Assembly (NCBI GenBank): GCA_030039135.1
Contig: JASHQN010000120.1
Location: 1 to 15,322 of the forward strand
Source of the DNA: Thermoplasmata archaeon
Lineage (GTDB): Archaea > Thermoplasmatota > Thermoplasmata > Lutacidiplasmatales > UBA184
DNA length: 15,322 nt
Direction of reading: 5' to 3'
Each line of letters starts with the position of its first letter. The first letter of the stretch is position 1. The position numbers were made by a program, and so were the translations under genes. The notes beneath the pieces were generated by a model. It was not told where the DNA came from. It did no database searches and worked only from the letters and a program-made list of their open reading frames with translations. Below are positions 13,440-15,322 of this stretch, piece by piece.

Positions 13440-14141
13440 TTACTCGTCCACCTCGGCGAACCCGAGCGAGATGGTCGGCGTCAGGGTCGGAACGGCCGGC
13501 GCCGCGGACCCGCTCGCGTATTCCTCATAGGGCACCACTTGGAACCAGAGCTCCGCGGTCACCGACTGTCCCCAGCCCAGGGCGTAGCCGAGGCTCGGGT
13601 CCGAGCCCACGAAGAAGTAGGAATCGTTGGCGGGGAACGACACGTTGACGAGCGCGTAGTACCAGTCTGCGCACGCCCAGGCAGCGTGGATCTCGCTCGC
13701 GCTCTCGGGCCCGCAGGTGTTCGTGATGTTCACCTGGCAGACGTAGTAGCCCTCGCCCGCGCTCGCGCAGCTCCCCGGCGTGACGTTCAGGTACGTCAGG
13801 GTCCCGATAGCCCGGAACGTTGGAGCAAAGTCGTACCACGCGGTGAGCCATGTCGTTCCATTTTTGCCGTTGGTACCGTTCGTTCCGTTGACCCCGTTGG
13901 TCCCGTTGACGCCGTTGGAGCCGTTGGAGCCATTGGTGCCGTTCACTCCGTTTTTGCCATTCGTTCCGTTCGCGCCGTTCGCCCCGTTGTGGCCCGCTGG
14001 TCCCTGAGATCCGGCCGGTCCTTGGGGCCCCGAGGTCCCCGAGTGAAGGGTTCCGGCCATGTAGAGCGTCGCCGTTCCCGCGACCAGCGCGAGCACCGCC
14101 AAGATCGTGGCGAGAATGCCCAGATTGTGTCCGATCTGCAT
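13440..14141 (-). CDS. membrane-anchored collagen-like surface protein
   Basis: A 233-residue protein from ATG 14141, with GGAGG (14152-14156) ten bases upstream; the GTG at 14150 is less likely because it sits against that motif. Residues 7-31 are a signal peptide or membrane anchor (ILATILAVLALVAGTATLYM). Residues 35-97 are 21 unbroken Gly-X-Y triplets, first GPQ/GPA-type, then almost all G-x-N. Within the repeat eight N-G-T or N-G-S sequons occur (Asn58, 67, 70, 73, 79, 85, 88, 94). The globular C-terminal part (98-233) has strand-like segments, four Cys (125, 135, 143, 157) that could form disulfides, and four more sequons (Asn119, 138, 166, 172). It is probably exported and heavily N-glycosylated, with a stalk and head layout. 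The head family is not recognised. Confidence 0.85.
   Translation of the reverse strand: MQIGHNLGILATILAVLALVAGTATLYMAGTLHSGTSGPQGPAGSQGPAGHNGANGANGTNGKNGVNGTNGSNGSNGVNGTNGVNGTNGTNGKNGTTWLTAWYDFAPTFRAIGTLTYLNVTPGSCASAGEGYYVCQVNITNTCGPESASEIHAAWACADWYYALVNVSFPANDSYFFVGSDPSLGYALGWGQSVTAELWFQVVPYEEYASGSAAPAVPTLTPTISLGFAEVDE
13851..14030 (-). repeat. 9-bp-period repeat coding Gly-X-Asn triplets
   Basis: This stretch codes twenty Gly-X-Y triplets. In the lower part the units are near-identical GGN-NNN-AAC blocks, with the middle codon cycling among Thr, Val, Ser, Lys and Ala. The opposite strand shows a matching CCGTTGG/CCGTTCG pattern. Such runs change length easily by slippage, so copy number may vary between strains. 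Confidence 0.85.
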
Positions 14142-14333
14142 GTCTCTCACGCCTCCCCGAAAGGCTAGGAGAAATTCGTTCCGGATGCGTATCAGTAAGG
14201 CGTCAACTCCGGTTAACCCGAAAGTCGAAATCCTAGGTCCCGGGACCCACCCGCCGGTCCGGGGGTAGGGAGTTCGGATCGTGCGGGAGGATCGCAGCGG
14301 ACCTGCCTAGCGGATTCCGTCGGGGGAGGTAGC

Positions 14334-14340
14334 AAATACG
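14334..14340 (+). promoter_or_regulatory. TATA-like box for the three-TM membrane protein
   Basis: AAATACG, centred about 26-27 bp before the ATG at 14363. It is the most A/T-rich spot in the 221-bp divergent intergenic region and indicates a leaderless start. Confidence 0.55.
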
Positions 14341-14362
14341 TCAACCCAACTGTTCTTCGGTC

Positions 14363-14929
14363 ATGCCCGAGGCGGCCGACGCCCCGCACCCGCTCACGAT
14401 CGAGGAACGGCGTTGGCTCCACGACAAGTACGAGCGACTCGCCGAGGAGGAGGGGAACCTGGCCGGCTCCCGAACGTCCTACTTCGCCACGATCGCCGCG
14501 GTTCTCGTGACGGGGCTCGTGGTCGCGACGAGCGACCTCCTCGCGAATCCCACCGTGCTCGTGCTGTTTGCGACGTTCCTGTCGATGGTCGGCATCATCA
14601 TCGCATCCGTCTGGTGGGTGCTGCTCCACCGGACCGCGGACGCCCAGGCGCTCTGGCGGGAGGCAGCGCGCCGGATCGAGGCGATGGACCCCCCTATCGA
14701 GACGCGGATCGAGGCCCCGATCACCCTACGCTCCGGTGACACGATCTCGGTCGACCTCAGCCGACCCTATACGACCCACAGCGAGCGGTTCTCGCCCACG
14801 GACCCCCGGCTGTCCTGGCAGGATCGTCTCGATCCGGCAAAGCTGACGGAAGTCATGCCGCTCGCGCTGCTCGGCATTTGGATCGCGACGGTCGGGATCT
14901 TTTGGGGTTGGTTCCTCTTCCTGCGGTAG
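14363..14929 (+). CDS. conserved-looking membrane protein, three TM segments
   Basis: A 188-residue protein from ATG 14363. An AAATACG box (14334-14340) centred 27 bp upstream marks a leaderless start. The N-terminus has a charged helix (ERRWLHDKYERLAEEEGNL, 15-33) followed by two transmembrane segments at about 38-58 and 64-88 and a third at 165-187. The loop between (89-164) begins with HRTADAQALWREAARRIE, which continues the helix out of the second TM, and holds a strand-rich stretch (ITLRSGDTISVDLSRPY). The pattern of a KYERL-x-E-E helix, an FATIAAVLVTGL first TM and an LLHR-TADAQALW element looks like a conserved family of small archaeal and bacterial membrane proteins. I do not recognise a function. 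The preceding collagen-like gene is divergent, with 221 bp between starts. Confidence 0.75.
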   Translation: MPEAADAPHPLTIEERRWLHDKYERLAEEEGNLAGSRTSYFATIAAVLVTGLVVATSDLLANPTVLVLFATFLSMVGIIIASVWWVLLHRTADAQALWREAARRIEAMDPPIETRIEAPITLRSGDTISVDLSRPYTTHSERFSPTDPRLSWQDRLDPAKLTEVMPLALLGIWIATVGIFWGWFLFLR

Positions 14930-14977
14930 CCTCACCTCGCGGACCGCCGCTGCCGACATTCGTCCCGGCACCGTGAA

Positions 14978-15013
14978 GGGAGCCCGAGCCGTACGGCTCC
15001 ACGAAGCGCTCCC
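14978..15013. repeat. nested stem-loop between membrane-protein and flavodoxin genes
   Basis: GGGAGC (14978-14983) pairs with GCTCCC (15008-15013), enclosing a perfect 14-bp palindrome GAGCCGTACGGCTC (14986-14999). It lies 49 bases after the stop of the membrane-protein gene and about 70 before the flavodoxin start. It could be a transcription terminator of the upstream gene, an operator, or part of a leader RNA. No run of T follows it, so a simple terminator is uncertain. Confidence 0.5.
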
Positions 15014-15081
15014 TAACTGGTCAACGAGGCTTGACGGCGCGGGTAAGTAGCCCGCCCTCGGTCGAAAATTCGGTGGCGGTC

Positions 15082-15322
15082 ATGGCGACCCAGTCCCCGT
15101 CCGCAACGATGAGCGCAATCCCCGTCGCGAACACGGCTTCGATGCCCCAAGATGTTGCCGCGAAGGGTTCCGCGACGAAGACCCGACGGGCGATCGTCCT
15201 CTACGGCTCGCGGTACGGGAACACGAAGAAGGTCGCTCGGGCCCTCGCCCGCGGACTCATCGAAGTCCCTGGGGTCGAGGTGGATTGCCTCAGCCTCGAA
15301 GAGGTCTCGACCGCCACCATCG
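15082..15322 (+). CDS. flavodoxin-domain protein, 5' part (runs off the window)
   Basis: The frame is open from ATG 15082 to the end of the window (80 residues so far). After a 33-residue Ala/Ser-rich lead, residues 35-58 give RRAIVLYGSRYGNTKKVARAL. This is the FMN-phosphate loop of flavodoxins ([ILV]-x-Y-x-S-x-x-G-N-T) with Thr48 after Gly46-Asn47. The following helix and the strand VEVDCLSLEEVS fit the second beta-alpha unit. Starts at 15109 and 15142 would shorten the lead; a GTAAGTAG-type box (15043-15050) and an AAAATT stretch (15065-15070) are both possible promoter elements. Flavodoxins carry electrons via FMN; the rest of the protein decides whether this is a plain flavodoxin or part of a larger flavoprotein. 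Confidence 0.85.
   Translation, partial: MATQSPSATMSAIPVANTASMPQDVAAKGSATKTRRAIVLYGSRYGNTKKVARALARGLIEVPGVEVDCLSLEEVSTATI

Noticed and set aside
13780..14007. 75-residue frame on + with PLVPF/PLTPL repeats
   Set aside because: It is the antisense shadow of the Gly-X-Asn triplets in the collagen-like gene, and the repeats follow from the 9-bp period.
14960..15080. Possible tRNA or structured RNA gene
   Set aside because: There are stems here, but no T-loop GGTTCGAATCC-like element, no 7-bp acceptor pair at tRNA spacing and no CCA.

Overview
This is a GC-rich window (roughly two-thirds G+C by eye) with tightly packed genes on both strands. It looks like a chromosomal stretch of an uncultivated archaeon. 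The main reason is that several start codons lie about 26-31 bp downstream of a short A/T-rich TATA-like box with almost no room for a leader (genes starting at 3646, 4816, 10004, 10143, 11237 and 14363), which is the archaeal leaderless pattern. Shine-Dalgarno-like motifs appear mainly inside an operon or next to starts that do have a leader. A membrane-anchored protein dense in N-glycosylation sequons fits an archaeal surface. High GC without strongly acidic proteins suggests a Thermoplasmatota-type lineage rather than a haloarchaeon, but this is inference. No rRNA, tRNA, CRISPR array, transposase or phage structural gene was recognised.

Layout. 1-248: the 3' end of a VOC/glyoxalase-fold gene. 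364-2678 (+): an alpha/beta hydrolase, a SWIM zinc-finger protein whose start overlaps the hydrolase stop (ATGA), and a type-I phosphoribosyltransferase. 2655-5482: a redox and protein-repair neighbourhood with an OsmC-like protein (-), a small Cys/His-rich hypothetical (-), MsrB (+), a triple zinc-ribbon protein with an Arg/Gly-rich tail (-) and MsrA (+). 5492-6728: a LysE-type exporter (-) divergent from a MOSC-domain protein (+). 6734-10004 (-): a two-gene operon of unusual fusions. The first gene is a family-2 glycosyltransferase fused to a nucleotidyltransferase. The second is a flavin/F420-type split-barrel-like domain fused to a SAM methyltransferase. 10143-11066 (+): two small hypothetical proteins (DUF1801-like and DUF4760-like). 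11237-12145 (+): a cation diffusion facilitator. 12158-13114 (-): a hypothetical with a possible primase-associated N-terminal domain. 13220-13378 (+): a 52-residue hypothetical. 13440-14141 (-): a collagen-like surface protein. 14363-14929 (+): a membrane protein. 15082-end (+): the start of a flavodoxin.

How the genes work together. MsrA and MsrB repair the S and R epimers of methionine sulfoxide and here flank a zinc-ribbon protein; with OsmC this reads as an oxidative-stress locus. The hydrolase and phosphoribosyltransferase correspond to the two halves of one fused protein known in bacteria, which suggests they act together. The fusion operon at 6734-10004 is the best candidate for an undescribed pathway, because it places glycosyl transfer, nucleotidyl transfer and methyl transfer on two polypeptides.
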